46,548 bases of DNA from an uncultured Flavobacteriaceae bacterium (lineage in GTDB: Bacteria > Bacteroidota > Bacteroidia > Flavobacteriales > Flavobacteriaceae), in NCBI GenBank assembly GCA_937923735.1, contig CALDUJ010000055.1, forward strand, positions 1 through 46,548, in the 5' to 3' direction. Shown one piece after another: positions 29,469 through 39,229 of the stretch. How positions within the stretch are numbered: the first letter of the stretch is position 1; each line of letters starts with the position of its first letter. Below the pieces are notes generated by a model. It worked only from the letters and a program-made list of their open reading frames with translations. It had not been told where the DNA came from and made no database searches. The position numbers and the translations under genes were made by a program.

Positions 29469-30495
29469 GCATATTATATACTTAGTTCTAATATTATTTA
29501 CCATCCTTAATTGTAAGAAGGACAATAAAACTAGTAATAAAGCAGGAATAGAAGAAACGGTTAGCAGCACTAAAGACTCTTTGATTTCCTTACTAACGTT
29601 GGATGATTCATTTAAAACTAACGACGTTAGAAGATATGGAGTCTTTCCAGGCAAAGGTATAGGAACACACCCAACTACTGGAAACAAAAAAATGGATGAA
29701 CTTTTAAATTTAGCTGAAAACGGAGTTGAACTTACTTTCCCTAAAGGCACATATAAAACTGTTCTAATCATTTCGGATAGAAAGAACATCAGTCTCAATT
29801 TTGAAGAAGCTGCTTTTACGGGTGCAATTCAAGTTGTTGGAACAACAGAAAACGTTGTAAAAGATATTAATTTAAAGGGCACCTTAGCTTCATATAGCTC
29901 ATTTTTCACTAGATATGCTGACAAAATAAAAATAGACTCGCTAATTTTGAAAAACGACAAGTCAATTAATATTTCAAATTTCAACAATACGGGGTGTAGC
30001 ATCTACACAGGCACATTGTCGTTGTATATGGATTATCTAAAAATAGAAGGAACTGGCTCAGATGGAGATCAGTATAGATATACTCCTGCAGCCCTAATGA
30101 TTCATGGAAAATCTCCAGCACCTAATGATATTTTGATTAATAAAGCTGAGGTTGAATCATCAGATAGACATGGTGCTTACCTGTCAGGGAAGTACATAGA
30201 AATTAAAAAGCTTGATATATTATCCTATGGAAAAGGCAAATCTGATAATATGATACCAATAGCTTACACTCAAGCAGGAGATGAAAAGAAGATTACTGGT
30301 GTTTGGCTGAATGATTTTGAAGACTCAGCAATTCTTGACTTAACTATTAACACTAGTGGAACTAATATAACAGATGCACTTTTTTTGGATTCTGGAGATA
30401 GCACTTTAGCTTCAGTAATTTCTAAACTTACAATAGAGGGGCCTAACAAGAAGATTAGGACTGCCGAAGCTACTAATGTTAAATACACTCAATAA
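29455..30495 (+). CDS. Predicted lipoprotein with right-handed parallel beta-helix repeats
   Basis: Hydrophobic leader ending ILNCKKDNK; LTFPKGTYKTVLIISDRKNISLNFEEAAFTG and repeating short beta-strand/Asn pattern. Confidence 0.6.
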   Translation: MIMIKHIIYLVLILFTILNCKKDNKTSNKAGIEETVSSTKDSLISLLTLDDSFKTNDVRRYGVFPGKGIGTHPTTGNKKMDELLNLAENGVELTFPKGTYKTVLIISDRKNISLNFEEAAFTGAIQVVGTTENVVKDINLKGTLASYSSFFTRYADKIKIDSLILKNDKSINISNFNNTGCSIYTGTLSLYMDYLKIEGTGSDGDQYRYTPAALMIHGKSPAPNDILINKAEVESSDRHGAYLSGKYIEIKKLDILSYGKGKSDNMIPIAYTQAGDEKKITGVWLNDFEDSAILDLTINTSGTNITDALFLDSGDSTLASVISKLTIEGPNKKIRTAEATNVKYTQ

Positions 30496-31735
30496 ATTAA
30501 TGAGTAATATAATGGAATATAAGGATAGGATTCAAAATACCTGCCTTGCTCTATTTATTCTAGTAATCCCATTCGAATTAATTTTCACACCTATTGCTCT
30601 AACAATCTTAATTATAAGCCATCTAATTTTTGGAAGTAAAAATGAGCGGAATACTTCTTTTTTAATGCCTCTTCCCGTTTGGTTAATAATTATTCTTTTT
30701 CTTTTACATCCAGCAGGCATGCTTATAAATGAAGAATTAGAGTTTTCTTATAAGAGAATAGATACACAACTTTTAATGTTTTTTGTACCACTGGCTTTAT
30801 TGTTAGTAAACTTAAAACCAAAGCAAATCACAATCATTAAAAAAACAATCATCTTATCTTCTGTTATATTCTGCCTGCTAGCAATCACATTACTCATTTA
30901 TAATTTGATTGTAAATTTTGAACATAAAGGCGACTATAACTTTGTTCAAACATCAATGTATCATTTTCATTATCCATATGATGTTCTTTACATTAATATT
31001 GCTTACATACTACTTCTGTTCAATAAGTTCTTCAATAAATTTAAATTGGCTATATCGACTTTGTTTTTTATAATCATTGTTCTCTCTGGCGTTAGGATTG
31101 GCCTAGCGATGTTTTTTTTACTTACAGTTACTTATACCTTTTTTAATTTTAAACGCTTAGTAAACATTAGAAGTTTATTGATTTTACTAGGGCTAATAAT
31201 TTTGGGGCTGATAATGATTAAAAATAGTAAATACGCAAGCGATAAATTTTTTGATTCGTTAGAAAAAATAGGTTTTGATACAGGAAAATACGTTTCAGAG
31301 ATAGGAGAAAAATATCACAAAATATCTCTTAGAGAGAAATTATGGTCATCTGCAAAACAAGCATTTAGTGAGAACCGAAATAAAATAATTGGTTATGGCC
31401 CGCAAGGCTCAAGAGAGGTGTTAGATAGAACTTATAAAGAAAAGAATTTAAACCAATTAATAGGTTTAAATTCACATAATCAATATCTGACAACATTGTT
31501 AAACAATGGTATAATTGGGTTGTTAATTTTAATCTCAATAATTTCGATAGGGTTTATTTCAAGTTTAAATAAAAAATCCGCACAAAATTTTTTACTTGTT
31601 TTTGTTATTGCAATTGCATTTATTACAGAATCTATGCTAGAAAGGCAAAAAGGAGTAACCATTTTCACAGTAATATTGACTACAGTATGTATTAGCAATA
31701 ATTTAAATTCAAGGATAATTGATGGGTCTGTATAG
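30476..31735 (+). CDS. O-antigen ligase (WaaL-like) family protein
   Basis: Polytopic; VRIGLAMFFLLT and LNSHNQYLTTLLNNGIIGLLILI ligase/polymerase signature; ATG at 30500 may be the true start. Confidence 0.82.
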   Translation: MLNTLNKLMSNIMEYKDRIQNTCLALFILVIPFELIFTPIALTILIISHLIFGSKNERNTSFLMPLPVWLIIILFLLHPAGMLINEELEFSYKRIDTQLLMFFVPLALLLVNLKPKQITIIKKTIILSSVIFCLLAITLLIYNLIVNFEHKGDYNFVQTSMYHFHYPYDVLYINIAYILLLFNKFFNKFKLAISTLFFIIIVLSGVRIGLAMFFLLTVTYTFFNFKRLVNIRSLLILLGLIILGLIMIKNSKYASDKFFDSLEKIGFDTGKYVSEIGEKYHKISLREKLWSSAKQAFSENRNKIIGYGPQGSREVLDRTYKEKNLNQLIGLNSHNQYLTTLLNNGIIGLLILISIISIGFISSLNKKSAQNFLLVFVIAIAFITESMLERQKGVTIFTVILTTVCISNNLNSRIIDGSV

Positions 31736-31850
31736 AGTTTAATTTTATACTGAACATTATTTATCATATAAAGCTCAAAAAACCTTGAACAATCCGCCTT
31801 TAAATTTATATTTCTCTATTTTTATAGATGTCTTTTTATACACAGCTAAC

Positions 31851-31858
31851 TATATTTG
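31851..31858 (+). promoter_or_regulatory. Candidate -7 element (TATATTTG) in the intergenic gap before GT4
   Basis: TATATTTG 18 nt before the GTG start; no convincing -33 element. Confidence 0.3.
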
Positions 31859-31876
31859 TATAAAATTTGAGTCTGA

Positions 31877-33013
31877 GTGAGAAAACTAAAAATTGCACAT
31901 ATTTTGAATTCTGTAGGAGGAGTTGATGTCTCGCTCAGGTTGATTTTAAAACATATAAATTCAGAAAAATTTGAATCTATAGTTATTCATGGCGAGAAAG
32001 ATACTGATACAGATTATTTGGACAATAAAGGAAGAAAAATTAAAGACTACAAGGTTTCCATAGAGAGAGACATAAGTATTTTCAGAGACTTAAAGGCTAT
32101 ATACAGTACATACAAGATTATTAAAAAAGAAAGGCCGAATATTATACATGCGCACAGTGCAAAAGGAGGAATTATTGCAAAAACCATAACTACTTTTCTT
32201 AAGATTCCTGTTTTGCATACACCACAGGCCTATTCTTTTCTTAGTGCGCAAAACGGGTTAAAGAGAAGTATATATTTAGGTATTGAAAAGATTTTTAGAG
32301 GACCAAACAATAAAATATTGGCTTCTTCAAAATCTGAACAAAATAGAGCAATTAAAGAAGTAGGTTATAAACCTGAGGCAGCTTTGTTGTTCAACAATTC
32401 TATAGATCCAATTCCAGAAGTTGTTAGTGAATTATCAATTGCTAAAACTTGGCCTGACTTGTATATATGTACAGTAGGCAGACCATCTTATCAGAAAAAC
32501 ACTGAATTATTGCTACAAGTTTTAGCAAAAGTAAAGGAACAAATTCCGGATATTCATTTGGTTATTGCTGGTGTTGGGTACCATTCCCCTAACCTTAAAA
32601 AGGTGAAATCATTAATTAATGAACTGAGCTTAAATGACAATGTTACAATGTTAGAATGGACCTCAAGGGAAGATATATTTAATATTATCAAGAACTCTAA
32701 ATTCTATGTCACAAGCGCTAGATATGAAGGCCTCCCATATTCAGTTATTGAAAGTTTGGCGCTAGGTAAAGCTGTTATAGCAACAGACTCAGATGGAAAT
32801 AGAGATTTAGTTGTAGATAATTTTAATGGTTTTTTGGTTAAGAATGATGATTCTAATTTATTTGTGAGAAGAATAATTAATCTATTTAATTCTGATATGT
32901 TAAGTGCGAAATTTTCTCAAAATTCACTGATTCTATATGAAGAAAACTTCAATATGCATAAAAATATCAGAATTTTGGAAGACATTTATGTAAATAATAT
33001 AAGAAGACATTGA
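31877..33013 (+). CDS. Glycosyltransferase family 4 protein (GTG start)
   Basis: KIAHILNSVGGVDVSLRLIL, IIHAHSAKGGIIAK, CTVGRPSYQKNTELLLQVL, YEGLPYSVIESLALGKAVIATD. Confidence 0.92.
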   Translation: MRKLKIAHILNSVGGVDVSLRLILKHINSEKFESIVIHGEKDTDTDYLDNKGRKIKDYKVSIERDISIFRDLKAIYSTYKIIKKERPNIIHAHSAKGGIIAKTITTFLKIPVLHTPQAYSFLSAQNGLKRSIYLGIEKIFRGPNNKILASSKSEQNRAIKEVGYKPEAALLFNNSIDPIPEVVSELSIAKTWPDLYICTVGRPSYQKNTELLLQVLAKVKEQIPDIHLVIAGVGYHSPNLKKVKSLINELSLNDNVTMLEWTSREDIFNIIKNSKFYVTSARYEGLPYSVIESLALGKAVIATDSDGNRDLVVDNFNGFLVKNDDSNLFVRRIINLFNSDMLSAKFSQNSLILYEENFNMHKNIRILEDIYVNNIRRH

Positions 33014-33169
33014 GCATTTATATAAGCATTCTTGTTTAAGAAGTTTTCTTTAACTCAAAAAAACTCTACAAAGATTTGTATTGTTTGAGTTTAGACACTT
33101 AAATAGTAATTGCAACTTATCAGGATTTTTCTAATTTACTTTTCTATTTTTGTTGCTTAAATAATTAAC

Positions 33170-34570
33170 ATGAAAGTGAAAAACATTTGTTGTATTGGTG
33201 CTGGATATGTCGGCGGACCAACCATGGCAGTAATTGCCGAAAAATGCCCACACATAAAAGTGACTGTGGTCGACATAAATGAAAGTAGAATTGCTGCTTG
33301 GAATGGAGAAAATTTTGATGAATTACCAGTTTTCGAACCAGGCTTAGGAGATATTGTTAAAAAAACAAGAGGACGTAATTTGTTTTTTTCCACTAATGTT
33401 GACCAGGCTATTAATGAAGCAGAAATGATTTTTATTTCTGTTAATACCCCAACTAAAACTTACGGAAAGGGCAAGGGTATGGCAGCAGATTTAAAATATA
33501 TAGAGTTATGTGCTCGACAAATAGCTAGAGTATCAAAAACAGATAAAATAGTTGTTGAGAAATCTACTTTACCGGTAAGAACAGCCTCGGCTATTAAAAG
33601 CATATTGGACAATACAGGAAACAATGTTCAGTTTGAAATACTATCTAATCCTGAATTCTTGGCGGAAGGAACAGCGGTTGAAGATTTATTATTCCCAGAT
33701 AGAGTTTTAATTGGTGGAGACAATAGTACAGATTCCGGCCAAAAAGCCATACAAGCTCTAGTTGAAATTTATTCAAATTGGGTTGCTAAAGAAAGAATAC
33801 TTACTACTAATGTGTGGTCCTCTGAGTTATCCAAATTAACAGCAAACGCTTTTTTAGCTCAAAGAGTTTCTTCTATCAATGCGATGTCTGAAATATGCGA
33901 AAAAACAGGTGCGGATGTTAGTGAAGTTGCTAAAGCTATAGGTATGGACAGCCGAATTGGGTCGAAATTTTTGAAAGCATCTGTTGGATTTGGAGGATCT
34001 TGCTTCCAAAAAGACATCTTAAATTTGGTTTATATAGCTAAAAGCTATGGATTAGACCAAGTTGCAGACTATTGGGAACAAGTTGTAATTATGAATGACC
34101 ATCAGAAACAAAGGTTTTCAGATAATATAGTTAGTACATTATACAATACAGTTTCTGGTAAAAAAATAACGTTTTTAGGATGGGCATTTAAAAAAGACAC
34201 TAATGACACTCGTGAATCTGCGGCAATAAATGTGGCCGATAATTTATTAAGCGAGAGAGCAAATGTTTCTGTTTATGATCCCAAGGTAAGTTCAAAACAA
34301 ATTTATGCAGATTTAGATTACCTAGGAACAAGGTCAAATGAAGAAAACAAAGACCTATTGAGTGTTTATAAAGATCCTTATGAAGCTTGTAAGGATTCTC
34401 ATGGAATTGCTATCTTAACGGAGTGGGATGAATTCAAAAATTACGATTGGAAAAATATATATAAACAGATGAATAAACCTGCTTTTGTATTCGATGGTAG
34501 AGGCATTCTGGATAAAGATGAATTAGGTTCTATTGGTTTTATTTATTATAAAATAGGAAGCGGCGATTAA
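33170..34570 (+). CDS. UDP-glucose 6-dehydrogenase
   Basis: [75 protein letters not shown]. Confidence 0.95.
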   Translation: MKVKNICCIGAGYVGGPTMAVIAEKCPHIKVTVVDINESRIAAWNGENFDELPVFEPGLGDIVKKTRGRNLFFSTNVDQAINEAEMIFISVNTPTKTYGKGKGMAADLKYIELCARQIARVSKTDKIVVEKSTLPVRTASAIKSILDNTGNNVQFEILSNPEFLAEGTAVEDLLFPDRVLIGGDNSTDSGQKAIQALVEIYSNWVAKERILTTNVWSSELSKLTANAFLAQRVSSINAMSEICEKTGADVSEVAKAIGMDSRIGSKFLKASVGFGGSCFQKDILNLVYIAKSYGLDQVADYWEQVVIMNDHQKQRFSDNIVSTLYNTVSGKKITFLGWAFKKDTNDTRESAAINVADNLLSERANVSVYDPKVSSKQIYADLDYLGTRSNEENKDLLSVYKDPYEACKDSHGIAILTEWDEFKNYDWKNIYKQMNKPAFVFDGRGILDKDELGSIGFIYYKIGSGD

Positions 34571-34623
34571 TCTGGGATTTTCCATTAAGTCAATCCGCAT
34601 AACTTTAGATAAAGAATAATTAC

Positions 34624-35610
34624 ATGAAAAACATTTTAATAACTGGAGCTGCTGGTTTTCTAGGGTCACATTTATGTGATAAATTTATTAATCAAGGTTT
34701 TCATGTAATCGCCATGGATAATCTCATTACCGGAGATTTAAAAAACATTGAGCACTTATTTAAATTAGAAAACTTTGAATTTTATCACCATGATGTTTCT
34801 AAGTTTGTTCATGTATCAGGAGAACTAGATTACATACTACACTTTGCTTCTCCAGCCAGTCCAATCGATTATCTGAAAATCCCCATCCAAACATTAAAAG
34901 TTGGATCTTTAGGAACACATAACCTGTTAGGTTTAGCAAAAGAAAAAAAGGCGCGAATACTTATAGCATCAACATCCGAAATTTATGGAGACCCTCTGGT
35001 ACATCCACAATCAGAAGATTATTATGGAAATGTGAATACAATTGGGCCAAGAGGTGTTTATGATGAAGCCAAAAGATTCCAAGAATCTATAACTATGGCT
35101 TATAATAGATTTCATGGATTGGAAACACGGATTGTAAGGATTTTTAATACATATGGCCCAAGAATGAGACTTAATGATGGCCGTGTAATACCAGCGTTTA
35201 TGGGACAAGCTCTAAGAGGAGAGGATTTAACTGTTTTCGGAGACGGGTCTCAAACAAGATCATTTTGTTATGTTGATGACCAAGTAGACGGGATATACAG
35301 GTTGTTAATGAGTGATTATTCTTTACCAATTAATATTGGTAATCCTCATGAAATATCAATTAAGGATTTTGCAGAAGAAATAATTAAATTAACTAACTCT
35401 AATCAGAAAATTATTTACAAAGATCTTCCTCAAGACGATCCAATGCAAAGGCAACCCAATATTTCGCTAGCAAAAAAAATACTTGGATGGGAACCCAAGG
35501 TTGGAAGGGAAGAAGGAATGCAAAAAACATTTGAATACTTTAGCTCTCTGAGTGATGAGGAACTAAGAAAAAGAGATCATAAAGATTTTACTAGCCATAT
35601 AAAAAAGTAA
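34624..35610 (+). CDS. UDP-glucuronate decarboxylase-like SDR (UXS type)
   Basis: [106 protein letters not shown]. Confidence 0.92.
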   Translation: MKNILITGAAGFLGSHLCDKFINQGFHVIAMDNLITGDLKNIEHLFKLENFEFYHHDVSKFVHVSGELDYILHFASPASPIDYLKIPIQTLKVGSLGTHNLLGLAKEKKARILIASTSEIYGDPLVHPQSEDYYGNVNTIGPRGVYDEAKRFQESITMAYNRFHGLETRIVRIFNTYGPRMRLNDGRVIPAFMGQALRGEDLTVFGDGSQTRSFCYVDDQVDGIYRLLMSDYSLPINIGNPHEISIKDFAEEIIKLTNSNQKIIYKDLPQDDPMQRQPNISLAKKILGWEPKVGREEGMQKTFEYFSSLSDEELRKRDHKDFTSHIKK

Positions 35611-35611
35611 T

Positions 35612-36964
35612 TTGAGCCTTTTTAAACACGGTAGATACATAGGTTATTTAAGGCCAATGTCTTATGGCATTGATTTTATCATTATTATTGGATTAGCTCT
35701 ATTTTACTTTTTTAAGGGCCTAGATCCGTTAGTCTTTTGCTCATTTACAATTCTTGGCTGGATAGTCTTGTCAATAAACTCTAAATTCTACGAAGTATAT
35801 AGATTTACCCGCGTTGTTACTATATTAGGACTTATAGTTAGACAATTGGTATTGTTTGCACTAATGATGTTTGCCTTTTCAGGTTTTTATAGTGATTTAA
35901 ATATTAAGCCACATGTAATAATTAAATACGTCTTTGCGGTTTTTTTAAGTATAGCTATTGTTAAGTTCGCAATTTATTTCCTTTTAAAGCGCTACAGAAA
36001 AACTTTTGGCGGGAACGTAAGGACAACAGTTATTTTAGGGAAAAATGCGAAAACAGCTCAATTAGAGAGGTTGTTTAACTTCAATCAGGAATACGGCTAC
36101 TCTCATCAGAAAACTTTTAATGTTAAGGAAGAGGGAAATCTAGAGAACTGTTTTAATTTTATTTTGGATAATCAAATAGAGGAAATTTATTGCTCAATTT
36201 CTGAGCTTTCTAATAAACAAATTCGAAACGTTATAGATTTTGCTGACAATAACCTTAAGATATTAAAGTTCTTGCCAGATAATAAAGATATTTATTCAAA
36301 GAAACTTAAATATGAGTATTATGATTATACTCCAATACTTTCCTTGAGAGAGATTCCAATAGAGGATCCTATTAATAAAATAGTAAAAAGGGCTATCGAT
36401 ATAGTATTTTCTTCTGCTATAATCGTATTTCTTTTATCATGGTTAACCCCTTTACTTGCGATACTAATAAAGTTAGAATCTAAAGGACCTATCTTTTTTA
36501 AGCAATCCCGTAATGGAATGAATTATAAGGAATTTGATTGTTATAAATTTAGGTCAATGACTCCAAATAAAGATGCAAATTTATTTCAGGCCACAAGGGG
36601 TGATAATAGAGTTACTAAGGTTGGTAAATTTATCAGAAAGACAAGTATTGATGAACTACCTCAATTTTTTAATGTGTTGTTTGGCGATATGTCTGTTGTA
36701 GGCCCTAGACCACACATGGTCAGTCACACAGATATGTATGCTAAGCGTATAGATAAATTTATGGTTCGGCATTTTGTTAAGCCAGGAATAACAGGAATGG
36801 CTCAAGTAAAAGGTTTTCGGGGAGAAATTGAAACAGACAAAGACATAATAAATAGAGTTAAATACGATATTTTTTATATAGAAAATTGGTCACTTCTATT
36901 AGATTTTAAAATAATAGCACAAACGTTTTTTAATGCTATAAAAGGAGAGGACAAAGCTTATTAA
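35612..36964 (+). CDS. Initiating undecaprenyl-phosphate sugar transferase (WcaJ/polyprenyl glycosylphosphotransferase type; TTG start)
   Basis: KRAIDIVFSSAIIVFLLSWLTPLLAILIKLESKGPIFFKQSRNGMNYKEFDCYKFRSM, RKTSIDELPQFFNVLFGDMSVVGPRPHM, VKPGITGMAQVKGFRG. Confidence 0.95.
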   Translation: MSLFKHGRYIGYLRPMSYGIDFIIIIGLALFYFFKGLDPLVFCSFTILGWIVLSINSKFYEVYRFTRVVTILGLIVRQLVLFALMMFAFSGFYSDLNIKPHVIIKYVFAVFLSIAIVKFAIYFLLKRYRKTFGGNVRTTVILGKNAKTAQLERLFNFNQEYGYSHQKTFNVKEEGNLENCFNFILDNQIEEIYCSISELSNKQIRNVIDFADNNLKILKFLPDNKDIYSKKLKYEYYDYTPILSLREIPIEDPINKIVKRAIDIVFSSAIIVFLLSWLTPLLAILIKLESKGPIFFKQSRNGMNYKEFDCYKFRSMTPNKDANLFQATRGDNRVTKVGKFIRKTSIDELPQFFNVLFGDMSVVGPRPHMVSHTDMYAKRIDKFMVRHFVKPGITGMAQVKGFRGEIETDKDIINRVKYDIFYIENWSLLLDFKIIAQTFFNAIKGEDKAY

Positions 36965-36968
36965 AAGC

Positions 36969-38132
36969 TTATTCAAGAATTTTAATTAATCTATTCAACT
37001 GATGAGTGAAACTAAACTTTTTTAGAGAGATTTCCTGAATATTTCTTTTGATGGAAATGTTTAGCTCGGGTTTCGTTATATTCTTAAGAACCTTATTTAA
37101 ATCATTATAATTAGCTGCTTCTACAACCCATCCAAGTTTGCAGTCTTTTATGACATCTTCACCTTCTCCACCACCAAAATAGAGAATAGGCAAACCTAAT
37201 CTAGAATATTCAAATATTTTTGAAGGCACAGAACCATATATCCTATTTAATAAGGGTATAATCGTTAAATCATACTGCACTAGGATAGCGTGTAACTCAG
37301 AGCGTTTAACCTCTCCATGATAGTGTATGGGTAAATTTGGATTTGAGGCAATAAAACCCTCTATTTTCTTTGTTTCTGCTCCAGCTCCGTAAATATGAAA
37401 TTCGATGTTAGAATAATCTAAATTTTCACATAATTTATATATACCCTGAGCAATTCCCAAGAGACCTGCGTATACCATTTTTATTTTCTCAGAAGAGTTA
37501 GGTTTCTCAAGGAGTTTAGGAGGATTGAAATCTGGATAGTTTCTATATAAAAATGTTTTTTTGTCTGGGATGATTTTAGAAACGTGAGTTAGTATTTCCT
37601 GGCTTTGTCCAATCACCATTGTTGCCTTTCTATAGTTAAAATGCTCAATACGCTCTAACATTTTGTAGCTAAAATTCCTTTTAAAAGCACCCAACTCCAA
37701 TCCAGCGATTGGCCAAAGGTCAGATACGTTTAAAATTAATTCACGCTTTTTGCTTAAAAAAAGCATACATGTAAAAGCGACAAGTAAGGGTGGTGATTGT
37801 ACAATTACTGTCCTAGGGATTTTATGGGATAGAAAAAACCAAACTAAACTTAAAGAATAAGAAAGCATGGCAAATAATCTCAGAATCTTGTTTTTGGAGT
37901 TGCTTGCATAAATCCAAAGGCGATGAATTGTAATATTATTGTCTATAGACTTGTGACTGAACTTTCCTTTAAATTCTTTAAAAATTTTACCTGTTGGGTA
38001 GTTAGGTAAAGGCGTTACAATGGATACTTCGAAATTATGCTTTTCAAGCCCTTTAGCTAAATGAAAAATCCGATTGGAAGCAGCACCTGTCTCAGGAGGA
38101 AAATAACTTGTAATAATAAGTACTTTCTTCAT
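36969..38132 (-). CDS. Glycosyltransferase family 4 protein (WbuB-like)
   Basis: KVLIITSYFPPETGAASNRIFHLAKGLEKHNFEVSIVTPLPNYPTGKIF. Confidence 0.92.
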   Translation of the reverse strand: MKKVLIITSYFPPETGAASNRIFHLAKGLEKHNFEVSIVTPLPNYPTGKIFKEFKGKFSHKSIDNNITIHRLWIYASNSKNKILRLFAMLSYSLSLVWFFLSHKIPRTVIVQSPPLLVAFTCMLFLSKKRELILNVSDLWPIAGLELGAFKRNFSYKMLERIEHFNYRKATMVIGQSQEILTHVSKIIPDKKTFLYRNYPDFNPPKLLEKPNSSEKIKMVYAGLLGIAQGIYKLCENLDYSNIEFHIYGAGAETKKIEGFIASNPNLPIHYHGEVKRSELHAILVQYDLTIIPLLNRIYGSVPSKIFEYSRLGLPILYFGGGEGEDVIKDCKLGWVVEAANYNDLNKVLKNITKPELNISIKRNIQEISLKKFSFTHQLNRLIKILE

Positions 38133-39226
38133 TACAGATTATAAATTTCAACCAAACAATTAGCTATCCTATTTGCCGCATTACCATCCCAAAGCTCAGG
38201 AATACTTCCTTTTTTCCATTCTCCAGAAAGAAGAATATTAAAGGCTTCAGAAATTTTATTGGAATCACTCCCAACTAACATATTAGTTCCTAAATCACAT
38301 GTTTCTGGTCGTTCTGTACTGTCTCTTAAGGTTATGCATGGCACATTCATTACTGTGGTTTCTTCAGTTATACCACCAGAATCGGTTAAAACTGCAAAAG
38401 CATTTTCAACAAGATAATTAAATGAGAGGTATCCTAGTGGGTCCACATAATGTAGATTGTTGAAAGTTAAATCTAAACCTTCTAATATTTTTTTTGTTCT
38501 AGGATGCACAGGAAATATAATAGGATAATCCTTACCCAATGAGGTGATTTGAGTAATCAAGCTTTTTAAACTCTGTTCTTCATCTACATTGCTTGGTCTA
38601 TGGAGTGTCATGACCATATATTTCTTTTTCTTCAGACCTAGTGTATCCCAAATTGAAGGTGGATTAAATCGAGGCCTGTTTTTTAACAAAGTGTCAATCA
38701 TTACATTACCAACAAAAAAGATATTCTCGCCATCAACACCTAAAGATTTCAAATTTTCATTAGCATAAGAAGAGGTTGTGAAAAAATAGTCAGTTAAGCT
38801 ATCGGTAACAATTCTATTAATTTCTTCAGGCATTTTCATGTCTCCAGAACGAATACCTGCTTCAACATGCGCAACATCTACTCCAGCTTTTTTCGCTACA
38901 ATTGTACATGCCATTGTTGAGGTGACGTCACCAACAACCATAACCAAATCACAAGGATGTTTATCTAATTCTTTTTCAAACCCAATCATTATAGCAGCCG
39001 TTTGCTCGGCTTGTGTGCCACTTTTCACCTCTAAATTGGTGTCTGGAAAAGGAATGTTAAGTTCATAAAAAAACGTATCACTTAGATTCTTATCGTAATG
39101 TTGACCAGTGTGTACTAATCTATAACTAATGTCATATCCATGTTCGTTTTTTTTTCTAATTGCCTCAATAATTGGTGCAATTTTCATGAAATTGGGCCTA
39201 GCTCCTGCTACAATAGTTATGGTCAT
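38132..39226 (-). CDS. wecB: UDP-N-acetylglucosamine 2-epimerase (non-hydrolysing)
   Basis: ITIVAGARPNFMKIAPII, VHTGQHYDKNLSD, VVGDVTSTMACTIVAKKAGVDVAHVEAGIRSGDMKMPEEINRI, LTDSGGITEET. Confidence 0.96.
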   Translation of the reverse strand: MTITIVAGARPNFMKIAPIIEAIRKKNEHGYDISYRLVHTGQHYDKNLSDTFFYELNIPFPDTNLEVKSGTQAEQTAAIMIGFEKELDKHPCDLVMVVGDVTSTMACTIVAKKAGVDVAHVEAGIRSGDMKMPEEINRIVTDSLTDYFFTTSSYANENLKSLGVDGENIFFVGNVMIDTLLKNRPRFNPPSIWDTLGLKKKKYMVMTLHRPSNVDEEQSLKSLITQITSLGKDYPIIFPVHPRTKKILEGLDLTFNNLHYVDPLGYLSFNYLVENAFAVLTDSGGITEETTVMNVPCITLRDSTERPETCDLGTNMLVGSDSNKISEAFNILLSGEWKKGSIPELWDGNAANRIANCLVEIYNL

Positions 39227-39229
39227 TAA

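Noticed and set aside
29424-29798. 124-aa minus-strand ORF overlapping the polymerase/lipoprotein junction
   Set aside because: No family motif, no promoter, opposite to a translationally coupled operon; likely spurious.
33110-33152. Possible promoter (TTG...TATTTTTG) before the UDP-glucose dehydrogenase gene
   Set aside because: The -7-like octamer is good, but the only nearby TTG is 32 nt away, too far from the usual spacing; not called.
38838-39068. 76-aa plus-strand ORF inside wecB
   Set aside because: Antisense to an intact conserved gene with no independent support.
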